Shown here: in pieces, positions 10,147-20,096 of the stretch
Layout of the letters: every line of letters starts with the position of its first letter
Position numbering within the stretch: the first letter of the stretch is position 1
From: Isochrysis galbana
Lineage: Eukaryota; Haptophyta; Isochrysidales; Isochrysidaceae
NCBI GenBank assembly: GCA_018136815.1
Contig: CM030932.1
Span: 6,936,230 to 7,000,229 of the forward strand
DNA length: 64,000 nucleotides
Direction of reading: 5' to 3'
Translations under genes and position numbers: made by a program
The notes under the pieces: model-generated
Told to the model about the DNA's origin: nothing
What the model saw: only the letters and a program-made list of their open reading frames with translations
Databases searched by the model: none

Positions 10147-11255
10147 ACCCCAGCCGGAGACCATAAACAGCGCTACATTGTCATTGCCAAAGTTGCATTT
10201 GTCAATGCGATTGTTAATTGTCTAGGAACAAGTAATGGCACACACACTCACTCTCATAAACATAGGGGATAGGCTACTACAGCTGCTTGGCGCCCCACAG
10301 TTTGGCCACCGCCGCCTCCTCTGTCTTCCGCCTGCGGCTTCGCACCTGCGCTCGCATCTCCGCCTCCGCTTCTTCTTCAGCCAAGGCGGCATGGCTCGAC
10401 TCGTATGTGACGCGGAGCCGCGCCATCTTGCGCGCTCGCATCGCGTCCCCCACTGGAGTCCACCCGGGGCATGGCGTCGATGGGGCTCACGACGGACGAG
10501 GCCGAGTTGGAGGATGCCTGTCGCCAGGCGTTGCGCACCATGCGCAGGGATCACAAGATTCCGTGCCCATTTTCGCCGATCGGGCAGAGAGCTCTCGTCG
10601 TTGGTGGCCGCCTCCCAGAGATGGTGGCGTGCCTGGACGCGGGTCGCGGCGGCGGTCATAATAGAGGTCGCCGCAGCGGCGACGGGAGTGGCGGCGGGAT
10701 CTGTCGCGGCGGCGGGAGCTGTCGCGGCGGCGGGATCTGTGGCGGCGGTGGGCCTGCTGCTATGTGCCATTGTAGCGATGAGGATAGCTCCGACTCCGGT
10801 GCGATGATCCGCACTCAGGAAGTGGAAATCGCGCTACGCCGGGGAGAGCAAGCCGAGAATGATCGGGCAAAGCGGGCGAGGACGCGTGCGGCTCGGCTAG
10901 CTGCGCGTGAGGAGCGACGCGGCAGCCGCGAGCAAGGATCGGAGAAGCGCCGGCGCTCCGCACGCTCCTAGTGCCCCAGCGCGTTCGCTTTCGTGGTGGT
11001 GTGCGGCGGCTCCGGCGCAGCGGGAACGTAGAACGTAGCTAGCTAGCATGGCGGCGGTAGTAAGTCGGTTGTAGGTAGGTGGTTGTGTCGGCCTGGGCTT
11101 GCTGTAGTTGATTGAAGTCTTACAACTGGTGCTTTCTAGTACCCAGATTAGCGAATGGACGGTGTCTCCCACTTCTTGACATTGTCGATGCCATTGTGCA
11201 CTTTGCGCCCGTTCCGAGATCATAAAATGTGGTTTATGATCTCCGGCTGAGGCTC
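10125..11255. repeat. Region bounded by a perfect 25-bp inverted repeat
   Basis: Bases 10125-10149 (starting GAGCCTCAGCCGG) recur exactly, inverted, at 11231-11255. The unit AGCCGGAGA(T/C)CATAAAC is repeated again just inside the left arm, and CATAAA repeats occur inside the right arm. This looks like terminal and subterminal repeats of a DNA transposon of about 1.1 kb, but I find no matching target duplication. Confidence 0.55.
10471..10971 (+). CDS. Hypothetical Gly/Arg-rich protein
   Basis: A frame of 166 residues lies inside the 25-bp inverted repeat. It has an N-terminal ordinary-composition part (about 60 residues), a Gly-Arg-Cys repeat stretch (about 60-95) and a strongly basic C-terminal helix rich in Arg, Ala and Glu. 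Opposite it, on the minus strand around 10280-10490, another short frame has a charged Glu/Arg helix ending KLWGAKQL. I cannot decide which strand is coding. If this is a transposon, the product would be an accessory protein. Confidence 0.3.
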   Translation: MASMGLTTDEAELEDACRQALRTMRRDHKIPCPFSPIGQRALVVGGRLPEMVACLDAGRGGGHNRGRRSGDGSGGGICRGGGSCRGGGICGGGGPAAMCHCSDEDSSDSGAMIRTQEVEIALRRGEQAENDRAKRARTRAARLAAREERRGSREQGSEKRRRSARS

Positions 11256-11261
11256 GTTATT

Positions 11262-13409
11262 TATCTCGTGGGCTGTTCCGACCAAAAGTGCCGTACGACC
11301 CCACCATGTATCAAGAAAGGGGGGGGGGGGGTGCAGGTATAGATTCGAGTGCTATGAAGGACTTGAGTGCAATGACGATGGAGTGTGTGCCATGCCATGC
11401 CGCGAGCCAGGATCGGTGTGCCAAAATAACTCAGAGTGTTGTGGTGAATACACGTATCGTCGTGGTACGTACCTGCAGATTTGATGTCTGATTGGTTATC
11501 ACGGAACAAAGTGAAAGGCGCACACGCACCACCTCTTGGTCGGGCCTGCATTACCTTTCCTCGCCGAGTGGTGCAGCGTCACCTAAAAGGAAGCGTGTGG
11601 AGGAGTTGGAGTAAGAGTAAGGGGAATGATGCTAAAAAAAATTTGCGAGTACTGGAAAGTGTTTCGACCGGTCTACAATCCAAATTGGTGGTCCATCCAG
11701 AACGGAGTGAAGGCACATTGCACCGGAATTGACCCAGTTACATCAACTATAAATCGAGCACTCCGGATAGCACACTTGTCTGCATACCCGCGAGACGCGC
11801 CCCAAATGCATGGCCAGGTGAATTGCATGTCCCCTAATTTTGTTGCAGCTGGCTCCCCAACATGGTCTGAGAGCCAGACGGACACCTATGCACACGCACA
11901 AAATTCTGTTCCCCCACTTTAAAGACTCGATTGCGGCACCGGCGCCCTTGCGCTTGGCGAGCCGACCACACACATACGCCATTTGGGTTTCGCGCCAGGA
12001 TTTGTGCGCCCGCACGGCCGGAAGCAACCGTGGGCCGCCGGCCCATGATACCCAAGAGGCCTCCCGCCACTCACACGGCACGCACAGCCGCATCAAGCGG
12101 CCATCATACCCTCATGACCGAGCGCAGGTCCAGGCGCGGAGACGTGCCGGGCAAAGTCGCACACTGCAGCCACGAACTCTGAGGGCCGTGAAGGCGGGCG
12201 CCCTTCCGGCGAAAGAGTCGCCTTTTGACCCCTTTTCAATGGACCGACCGCCCTTCTCCCTCTGCCCTCTGGCAGCGCCCCTCTCGACCCCATGCCCTGC
12301 CAAACGCCTTGCGCAGCCCCATACGAGCGCCCTTACCCGACCCCACCCCCCCTCCGTGAGGCGGGTGCGCAGCTGGGCCATGCGCGCCATCGGCGGGGGC
12401 CACGTACCCACTGATCACTCCGCTAGCCGCACGGGTCGTGTAGATGCCATCCACCGCCGTCAGGCCCCATGGCAGCTGGAGGGGCTGGGCGACTTCGCGC
12501 GCCCCCCCCCCCTCCTCGCCGTGGCGACGCCACCTTAAATACGAGCCTTGTTTCCAACAATCCGTACGAAACGCCAAACACACAACTCACACGAATAAAC
12601 GAGGGACGAGGGGAGCTGCATGACTCGCTTCATGTCTCCACCCTCCTCATCCCACTACAATGCGCACTCTGCAAACCTCCCGCGGCATTACAAAAGAAGC
12701 GGCCGCCCTTTCCCCCTCCTCTCTTGCATGCTTGCTAGCAATAAGCGGGGGCCGCAAGGGGTGATAGAGCTAGGTAGAAGACGGTCCCTATCGCCCGCCC
12801 TAGCAACTCGCGAAACTTCGCTTAACTTCAACGTTCGTCACCCCTCCTTCGAATGCTCACCTCTCCCTAATCACCTCTTCCTAATCGAGGCGCCAGGGTT
12901 GCCCGCTTGCAACCGCCACAGTACGGGCCTCGAGAGCCAAATTCAAGAGCGGTGGGCCAAATTGCTCGATGCTCATGGTCATGGATGGAGTCCCCGCACG
13001 TTGGGCGCCAAACCTGTCTCGCTCAACTCGCATTATTGGAAGCCGAAAGCAGCAACATGTTCCACCTGCGTACTCGTCGCGACCCGAACATGTCAGGGAG
13101 TCTGTTCATAGTCCTTTACCCCGTGGGTACATGCCGAGGGGTGTCGTAGCGAAATGCTTGGAGGGATAATCTTGCGCCCAAGGTGAGCTATTAGACCGCA
13201 TGGTGACGAGCTCGAGCACGTGCATTTTGAAAACGGTTTAGCGAATCTTCTTAGGGCAACGGAAGAATCCATGCATCGTTTGGAAGCGCCTGTCCACACT
13301 CCACAGTAGCAATCGACTTCGCGCTGGATGTCGGCGGGTGAAGTTTTCGTTAACCTCCCAAAAGGCAACCGGTTCTTCACTCACGCCTAAGTTCAATAGT
13401 TCGAAGCGC
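11262..13409. other. Intergenic, no recognised gene
   Basis: This holds a poly-G run near 11320, a poly-C run near 12500 and several open frames of 60-230 codons without motifs. The longest (11840-12538, +) is rich in Arg, Pro and His and looks like translated GC-rich non-coding DNA. The last 300 bp are the 3' flank of the chromatin gene. Confidence 0.45.
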
Positions 13410-16400
13410 TCAGTTGACCGGTTCGTACCATCGCCACTGCTTTCCCTCCCAGGTTTTGTTGAGTTTCAGCTTGTCCAGCTTCTGATTCTGGTCACCGACG
13501 AGAGACACCTCGAAAGCCCCACCGCGCATGGTCCGCGTGACTTTCGCGAGGACCCAAGTGCGACGCGCGGAACCTGATGAGCCGTTTCGGTTCCTTTGCA
13601 TTACTTCAATGGTGTCGTCGACGTCGAGCTCGCGCTCTTCGCCCTCCTCTGTGGATCCATGATCGCTTCCGGATTCATCAGACGTCTCACTAATGTAGCT
13701 TTGCTTCGGCCGAGCCGACGCGCGCTGAGGTCGTGTCTTGTTGCGCAGCGAATGCTCTCCATCAACTGGTTGCAGGCCATTGGATGGCACGGGCCTCGCA
13801 CGGGAGGAGCGAGCCGCAGGCGGGAAGCGCCACACGACGCCCTGTTCCTTTTGGCCGGCGCGAGACAGGACAGGGGAGACATCTCTGGTACCGTAGCGGC
13901 CGCTGCTCTCCTCCCACACGATGCGGAAAGAGCCATCGCCAAACACAGCCACGACGTGACAGCTGCGCCAGGCTGACGTGTCACGTGTGCCCTGGCATCT
14001 GACCTCGAGATGAGCGCCAGCACCAACTCCGCCTTGCGAATGAAGGTTCCATTGCGCCTCAGAGGCACGGAGAGCGAGTTGTGCCATGGTGCAGCTTGCA
14101 CGCACGCGCTTATGCCATTCGAACTCAACCTCTCGTCTACGGGCCTGAGCCCACTCCGGGTCCTTCGGCGGCCTACCTTCCATTTCTAGTGCCGTGCCGT
14201 CCGAGGCATCCTTCTGTTTGCCTGCCTCATTATACAATCGTAAGAGCAGCGCCCGGAAATCATCGACATGGCACACGCGCTCTACTTCCGCAGCGTACGA
14301 GGCGCGCTCATTGCCAGCGTCGCCGTCGGTGGTGGTGTCCTCAGATTGACGTTTGACACATTTCTTGCCCACTTGTGTCCCGCCGAAGAGCGTCTCCTCT
14401 AGCTTGATTAGTCGGCGACGCAGTCCACGAACGACAGGATCTGCAGCCTCATCAAATGCTGCGCGAACATCGTCTTCTTCAACTACCTCTTCATCACCGT
14501 CGTCATAGAGGAGGTACCATTCGGCTGGCTTGCCATCTCCGCGTGAAGGGCGCCAGCCCGACACCACTCCACCAAAAGGAGCACCTTGAATCACGCGCCT
14601 GACGCGCCGGCCAATCCATTCGTGCACGGCGTTACCACCAGGTGTCAGCGCAGCCATGCCAGGTGTCTGGAGATTCGCCGTCTCCTCCTCAGAATGATCA
14701 TCGCTCGCCGCCAACTCCGCAAGGCGCTCGCGAAGGCGTGACTCAACTACCATGTTTCGCATGCTGAGGCTCTTACGCAGGTGCTTCACTGAGGAGACGC
14801 GACCCCACTTCCCGTCGCAATCCTCGACCAACAACATGGGGGCAGACAACGGCTGGCAGTATTCGTAGTCTGTTGGTGGCTGAGGTCGAGGGAGCAGCCA
14901 GTAGACCGCGCCATCCGCGTCACGGCCGAGGGGGCGCAGGCGAACCATATCCTTCCATTGCTCGTGCTGCACCGCCTTCTCGGCAGCGCGTGCGGCACGC
15001 TCCGCCTCTACTTTCTGCGCCTCCGCCTGTGCCTTGGCCTCCTGCTTAGAAAGGAGCCTGTCGGTTTGCTTGCGGGGCTTCTCGTCCGCGTCGGTAGCGG
15101 CAATCAACGCTCCCCGCCCGCCGCCTGCCTGCAGCTGGCGCACCCTTTCCTTTGCACGCCGGCTTGCATCACGTGCCTCATCACGTGCACGCTGGGCCTT
15201 TTGCATCTGCGCCTTAGCGTCAGCCACATCGCCTTGGACCAAGGCACAACGGTGATACGCTTGTGCCGCACGATCTAGCTCCTCCTCAGCCATGGAATAT
15301 GCTGCCCATGCCTCGGATGAACTACGACGCGCTCCGGCAAGCACTTGCTTCACCCGATGGCGCTCCTCGCGCTCGACTTTCTTGGTTGCCTTGTCTTGAC
15401 TATTATCCGCCTTGCGCGCCTGCTCCAGGGATTCCCACGCACCCACGACATGGGGCGTGAGAAGCTCCAGCGCATGTTCGCACAGGCAATTGAGTGCCAG
15501 CGAACGCTGATGCACGTCGAGCGCGGTATATGGTTCAAATTGAAGCCGTTTCGCAAGCTCAAGCAGTACGGGCTCAGGTTCGGCCTTGTCGAAGCGCGAT
15601 GTTGTGCCAACGACATCCTCCTCGTCAGCGCGGAGATGCCACTGGACGATCAGCTGACGAAGCACTTCAGGCCACGTGTCCTCATCCACGTAGACCACAA
15701 GGTCGCGGGCGTTCCACGCATGCAGTCCAGTGTTCGGCCTGGGTACATACTGCGCTCGCTTGGATGGAGTGGTGCGAGGACGGCCTCGCTTCCTCGCGCC
15801 AGCTACTCCAGTCTGAGCGGCCATCTCGTCGGCCTCTTCCCCAGAGCCATAGTCCAAGAGGGAACTGCTGTCGGCAGCAAGAATCATCTTAAGCAGGCAG
15901 ATGTGGAGCTGATTTACGACGCCCACATCGTAGGAGTCGCAAAGGCACTGCTCGAGCTGCTCGAGGCTTGGTGGTAGACAGCCATCCAAGTCGAGCAGGT
16001 GCGCAAAGCATCGAATGAACTGCCAAGACGAGACCAGCGCCCCCGCCGCTTCGCCATGCAATACCCCTATGATGGGTGTGGTCGCGGGAAGAGCAGCACG
16101 CGGCGTAGACGAGCGACGTGGAGTGGATTTCTTGGGGCTCTTCCGAGAGGTGGCACGGGAAGATTTTGCAGGCGAACAGCTAGGGGAGGCGTGGCCTTCT
16201 GCATTTGCTTGCGCAGGACGCGATCCGCCCGACGAGAGCCGACAGCCGGCAGATTTCGCACCCTTACGTGAACGGGAACCTGAACTGCGGTCCTCGTCCT
16301 TACCTGGAGACGCGGTTGCCTTCTTGACTGCAATCTGGGGGAGCTGCGAGGGACACGTCGCAAAGTCGTCATCGCTTGAGTCCACAAAGTAGCGAATGGT

Positions 16401-16583
16401 CTGTTGGTTGCACCGGGCCTTGGCCGGGCGGCCCGGTTCACTGGGCACGCCCGAGCGAACTGAATCGGCTTCGGGATCTTCGCCCTCATTGGGCCCCTTC
16501 CTCTTGACACCAACCTCGTGTGGCCGCATGTTCTCGTCGTTGGCCGTCGGCTTGGGCTTGAAGTGGAGGGAGGTCTGCCTCAT
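13410..16583 (-). CDS. DDT/WHIM-domain chromatin-remodelling subunit (BAZ/ACF1-like)
   Basis: This encodes 1057 residues without a visible intron. In order: a Ser/Lys-rich N-terminus with two strings close to a PCNA-interacting box (Q3-TSLHF and Q60-QTIRYFV); a DDT domain (about 182-246); an AT-hook-like RKRGRPR (264-270); a WHIM1-like helix region (300-380); a charged coiled coil (390-545); a WHIM2-like motif (about 545-563, LGRDADGAVYWLLP); a Tudor-like barrel (655-710, WYLLYDDGDEEVVEEDDV); and a C-terminal region with a second barrel-like stretch. DDT plus WHIM proteins are the large partners of ISWI ATPases and read linker length (known for the family). No bromodomain or PHD finger is seen. 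Nuclear by inference. Confidence 0.85.
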   Translation of the reverse strand: MRQTSLHFKPKPTANDENMRPHEVGVKRKGPNEGEDPEADSVRSGVPSEPGRPAKARCNQQTIRYFVDSSDDDFATCPSQLPQIAVKKATASPGKDEDRSSGSRSRKGAKSAGCRLSSGGSRPAQANAEGHASPSCSPAKSSRATSRKSPKKSTPRRSSTPRAALPATTPIIGVLHGEAAGALVSSWQFIRCFAHLLDLDGCLPPSLEQLEQCLCDSYDVGVVNQLHICLLKMILAADSSSLLDYGSGEEADEMAAQTGVAGARKRGRPRTTPSKRAQYVPRPNTGLHAWNARDLVVYVDEDTWPEVLRQLIVQWHLRADEEDVVGTTSRFDKAEPEPVLLELAKRLQFEPYTALDVHQRSLALNCLCEHALELLTPHVVGAWESLEQARKADNSQDKATKKVEREERHRVKQVLAGARRSSSEAWAAYSMAEEELDRAAQAYHRCALVQGDVADAKAQMQKAQRARDEARDASRRAKERVRQLQAGGGRGALIAATDADEKPRKQTDRLLSKQEAKAQAEAQKVEAERAARAAEKAVQHEQWKDMVRLRPLGRDADGAVYWLLPRPQPPTDYEYCQPLSAPMLLVEDCDGKWGRVSSVKHLRKSLSMRNMVVESRLRERLAELAASDDHSEEETANLQTPGMAALTPGGNAVHEWIGRRVRRVIQGAPFGGVVSGWRPSRGDGKPAEWYLLYDDGDEEVVEEDDVRAAFDEAADPVVRGLRRRLIKLEETLFGGTQVGKKCVKRQSEDTTTDGDAGNERASYAAEVERVCHVDDFRALLLRLYNEAGKQKDASDGTALEMEGRPPKDPEWAQARRREVEFEWHKRVRASCTMAQLALRASEAQWNLHSQGGVGAGAHLEVRCQGTRDTSAWRSCHVVAVFGDGSFRIVWEESSGRYGTRDVSPVLSRAGQKEQGVVWRFPPAARSSRARPVPSNGLQPVDGEHSLRNKTRPQRASARPKQSYISETSDESGSDHGSTEEGEERELDVDDTIEVMQRNRNGSSGSARRTWVLAKVTRTMRGGAFEVSLVGDQNQKLDKLKLNKTWEGKQWRWYEPVN

Positions 16584-17447
16584 CCACGCGGCGGCGGAGA
16601 GGGGGGGGGGGGGGGGGCTAGGTACGGTGGCGGCGGTGAGGATCGCCGGCTGCCGTGCACGAAGCGGTCGGGTGGTGGGCCGAGAGGGTGCGAGGGCGGG
16701 GATTGGGCCTTAGGAGGAGAGCGGGAGGGAGGGAAGGTGAGGCTCGATCCCGCCACCCGCCAAACCGTCTCTCCAGTGGTGCGCGCAGCGTTCGCCGGCA
16801 CCGGCCTTGCGAACTCACCTCAAGAGTCTGTTTTTAAGATAAATAAACGGGGTCGTTAAGAGGAGGAACTGAACCCCGGCCGAAATCCCGCTTGTAGAAG
16901 AGGGAAAAGCCTCTCGCCCTGAACTACTTTGCTACTCGTGTGAACATACCTATTTTTCTGGGTGACCCCGAGGAATGCAGCTGGTGAAACAAGATGATTC
17001 GCTAGCAACATGAGAAGAAGATACGAGTAGCTTCCTCCCCTCTTTTCTTTTCTTCTCCCCCCCCCCGCCGCCCCCTTCCCCTCCCCTGTCGCATGCCCTG
17101 TGCCTCCAGCGGCCGGTGGCCTCCCGTCGCTCTCCCGCCTTTTAGGTCCGCTGCCGGCCCCCCCTCCCCCTCCCCCTACCCCCTCCCCCCCCCTCCCGTT
17201 CCCCCTCCCCCTCCCGTTCCCCCTCCCCCTCCCGTTCCCCCTCCCCGCCCTCCCGCCCTCCCGCCCTCCCGCCCGTGCCCCTCCCCCCTCCCCCTCCCGC
17301 TGAGATTGAGGCAGGGTTTGTGGCTGTGCAAGGTTCTTTCCCTTGGAGGTTTGCAGTGCGGCCTCAACGTATGAACGCTGAGCTTGTTGAGGTGGGTTGG
17401 AGGCCGCAAAAAAAACTTCATAATATTCTGATTCTTACGTACCGCAC
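16584..17447. other. Upstream region of the chromatin gene; G and pyrimidine tracts
   Basis: A G run begins just upstream of the start codon (about 16599-16618). A long C/T tract (17160-17300) is built of CCCCTCCC and CCCGTTCC units. No gene is recognised. Confidence 0.5.
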
Positions 17448-17845
17448 TCACTCGCTAGCCCGGTCACTCACTATGGGGGTGTCTTGTTGTGTTTTCGAAG
17501 CTTCGTTGGTGTCGGAGTCTGTTTCCAAGTCACTTTCGTGATTTGCAAAAGACGCGACAGTGAGCGTCGACGGCGGCTCAGACGACGGTGCTACGCACGC
17601 GGCGAGTTCGGCCTGAGTATGAAAGGTAGGGCTGTCGTCGTCGCGGTAGCCTAGCCCTCGACGGTCGAGCGGGTGGCGTAGTTGTTTTTGCATCTTCATC
17701 TTCTCCCACTCTCGGGTTCGGGTGATGTTAATTTGATGCGCTGTTAAGGGGCGTTCCGAAGGGGTAGCGCGCTCGGCCGCGTCGAGGCCTCGCACGGCGC
17801 CGCTCGGAGTGCTCGTAGACGAGTCAGCCTCCAATACCGAGTTGC
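17448..17845 (-). pseudogene. C-terminal ORF fragment cut by LTR copy A
   Basis: A minus-strand frame of about 130 residues ends at 17448. It has a charged central helix (TREWEKMKMQKQL) and an acidic Ser/Thr-rich tail. Upstream it runs directly into the LTR sequence that starts at 17846, so the original protein appears broken by that insertion. I do not recognise it. Confidence 0.35.
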
Positions 17846-18762
17846 TGTCGGAGCGAAGCTCGTTTCCTCTTTGGAAACGAGCTCCGGAGGCGCACCGGCG
17901 GCTAGCGCGGCGCACGGTCCATCCGGGGAGCCCGGAACGGGCTCATCGGGAGAACGGGGAGGGCAAATGGCGGGCATATGTGAAATGGACGGGAGAGTGG
18001 CACGGGACGCGAATCGGAGGGACGGAGAGCGTAGGAAAGGGCGCGGCGAGCAGTTACCGCTTACTTGGGACTCGTAGGGACTCGTAGACTCGAAAGGATG
18101 ACTCGGAAGACTCGGGACTTGGGGTACTCAGGGGGCTGCAGGTCACCAACAGGCGATACAGTGGATAAAACCACACAAATCAACACTCTGCACTCAAACA
18201 TTCACGGTAACAGGCCGGAAACATACGTTGAACGAACCCCCTCTGGTGAGCAGATTCAGGAGTGCCCACCAGAAAAAGAAGAGAGAGAGAGAGAGAGAGA
18301 GCGAGGGAACGAGGGCTCGGGGGGTCAAAACACAATTCGGACTCCGGCTCGGACTACAGAGTAAAATCCAGTGCCCTCGCGAGTGCCTCGAGTCTCGCGA
18401 GGCAGCGCCGAAGGACGCTGAAGGACGCGCTGCGGGACACCGCTGAAGGACGCTGAAGGACGCAGGAGGACACTGAAGGACGCTGCAGGACGCGCTGCGG
18501 GACACCGCTGAGGACGGGGGGGGGGGGCGCTGCGAGACGCTGAGCTAGGGACGCTGGGGAACGCTGAGGGACGCGCTGAGGGACTTTCGCGCGGGGGGTG
18601 AGGGAAGAGAAGACGGCGTCTCAACGCGCGGACGCGGGAGAGAGCCGCCGTCTCGGCGCGCGGAGGGGGGGGGAAGCGGCGGAGGGGGGGAAGGAAATCT
18701 GCGGAGGGGGGGGAAGGGGCCGCCGTCTCGGCGCGCGGAGGGGGGGGAAGGGGCCGCCGTCT
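17846..18762 (+). mobile_element. LTR copy A, 3'-truncated
   Basis: It starts TGTCGGAGCGAAGCTCG and follows LTR copy B (39143-40877) almost base for base for about 900 bp, including the GA-dinucleotide tract, the AGGACGCTGA repeats and the CGGAGGGGGG stretches. It then leaves the LTR sequence at about 18760, where a different tandem repeat begins. The terminal ...ATACAACA is absent, so no second target duplication can be read. The five bases before it are GTTGC. Confidence 0.85.
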
Positions 18763-19330
18763 CGGCGAAGAAAGCTTTCGCAGCGCGCCCGGGCGCACGC
18801 CTAACTCGGGCGCTCCGGGACCCTCGCGGCGGCGCGTTAGCGCGCATGCGGGGCGAATGGTCGCAGACTTCGACGAGGTTCCAGCGCGCGGCGGGCGCGA
18901 TTGGCGGCGCCGTCCCGGCGACTTTGACAGTTGGTGCCTTGGCTGGCCCGCACACCGGGCTAATGAGCAAGAAGCGCCTCGCAGCGCGCCCGGTCGCGGC
19001 TCCGAGTTGGGCGCTCCGGGCCCCTCGGGGCCGTGCGTGAGCGCGTTTGAATGCCGCCGGGGGTGGATTGCGACGAGGCACCGGCGCGCGGCTGGCGCGA
19101 TTGGCGTCGCTGGCGCGGCGGGTTCTGCTCACTCAGTGTCCTGGCTGGCCCGGACACCGGGCTGATGGCGAAGAAAGCTTTCGCAGCGCGCCCGGGCGCA
19201 CGCTTAACTCGGGCGCTCCGGGACCCCTCCGTTGGCGCGCTAGCGAGGGACGCGAGGGGGCGATTTGCGATGAGGCGGCGGCGGGCATGGGGGGCAGTAG
19301 GCGGCGCTCCTGGCAGCCTACGCGCATGAC
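18763..19330 (+). repeat. Tandem repeat, unit about 202 bp, three units
   Basis: Units start near 18763, 18966 and 19167 with GCGAAGAAAGC (or a variant), then TCGCAGCGCGCCCGG and GGGCGCTCCGGG. Each also carries GGCTGGCCCG(C/G)ACACCGGGCT. The second unit is the most diverged. The open frames across the array are an effect of composition and I do not call them genes. Confidence 0.85.
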
Positions 19331-19815
19331 TGTGGCTGGCCGAGGCACGCTGCGCCGGGGACGCGTCGATTAGCGGCCCGACGCTCGCCCGCGCTCGCGT
19401 CGGACGTCGGCCCTCCGCGATAGTGATTTCTGGCCAATTTGCGCGTTTTCTGGTTACGCATCGGTCTGGGGGCTACCGTGGGGGGTCTAGGGCCCAAAGG
19501 GCACCGGATATGTGCTAGTTACACCCACCTATCCGGTCACCATATCCAAAAATCTCGTAATGAATCCTCAATCTTGACTTGGTCAATTTTCACCCTTAGA
19601 AGTTAAAATAGCTGTTTGATGTTTGACCGCCCTATCTGTCCGTCTGTAGTCTGTGCGTTGAAATGGCGTCGAAAATGTGCATATTTCTTATTTCTTAGTA
19701 GTATAAGATTCTGCCTAAAATACCCATTACCAATGTAATAATAATACCCTGTGGATCTCGTGAAAAACCTCAATGTTGACTTGGTGAATTTTCACCTTTC
19801 CAAGTTAAAAGCCCT
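19331..19815. other. Intergenic with diverged GGGCGGTCAAAC-family repeats
   Basis: Two related stretches (about 19560-19634 and 19745-19830) share TTGACTTGGT(C/G)AATTTTCACC, then AAGTTAAAA and GTTTGACCGCCCTA. They look like two copies of one small AT-rich repeat. No gene is seen. Confidence 0.6.
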
Positions 19816-19831
19816 GTTTGACCGCCCTAGT

Positions 19832-20079
19832 AAAAAAAAACATCTGAAGATTCAGGGCTATACACCTACCGTCTACAGGACTCTCCCGCTCTATTTCCAT
19901 CGCCCTCATTTATCTCCCCTCCCTCCACCTCCTCACCTGCCCCCCTTCTTTCCTTTTTCTTCGGTTTCCGGGGTCCGACCTCGGTGCACTACCTGAAGTC
20001 TGGTTTGGAGTGTGGGGTACGGGCAGGCCTTTTGGTCTTTCTCTCTCGTGTGTAACGTCCTCTCGGCCGTGTTTGGGTG
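19832..20079 (-). mobile_element. 5'-truncated retroposon copy with 16-bp target duplication
   Basis: The element is flanked by direct repeats of GTTTGACCGCCCTAGT at 19816-19831 and 20080-20095. Read on the minus strand its 3' end is ...CTTCAGATG followed by nine T, and it contains GTAGTGCACCGAGG, the family box. The duplication, the truncated 5' end and the homopolymer tail together indicate target-primed reverse transcription. Confidence 0.75.
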
Positions 20080-20096
20080 GTTTGACCGCCCTAGTA

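Noticed and set aside
10125-11255. PIF/Harbinger-type element with TAA/TTA duplication
   Set aside because: The flanking triplets are TAA on the left and TTA on the right, which are not direct repeats, so the superfamily cannot be claimed.
16862-16940. tRNA-like stretch on the minus strand (TAGTTCAGG ... GGGGTTCAGTTCC)
   Set aside because: The D-arm and T-arm strings look suggestive, but the anticodon stem does not close with a 7-base loop and the acceptor arms do not pair.
18545-19165. Arg/Ala/Pro-rich frames across LTR A and the tandem repeat
   Set aside because: They are read from repeats on both strands; the length is explained by lack of stops in GC-rich DNA.
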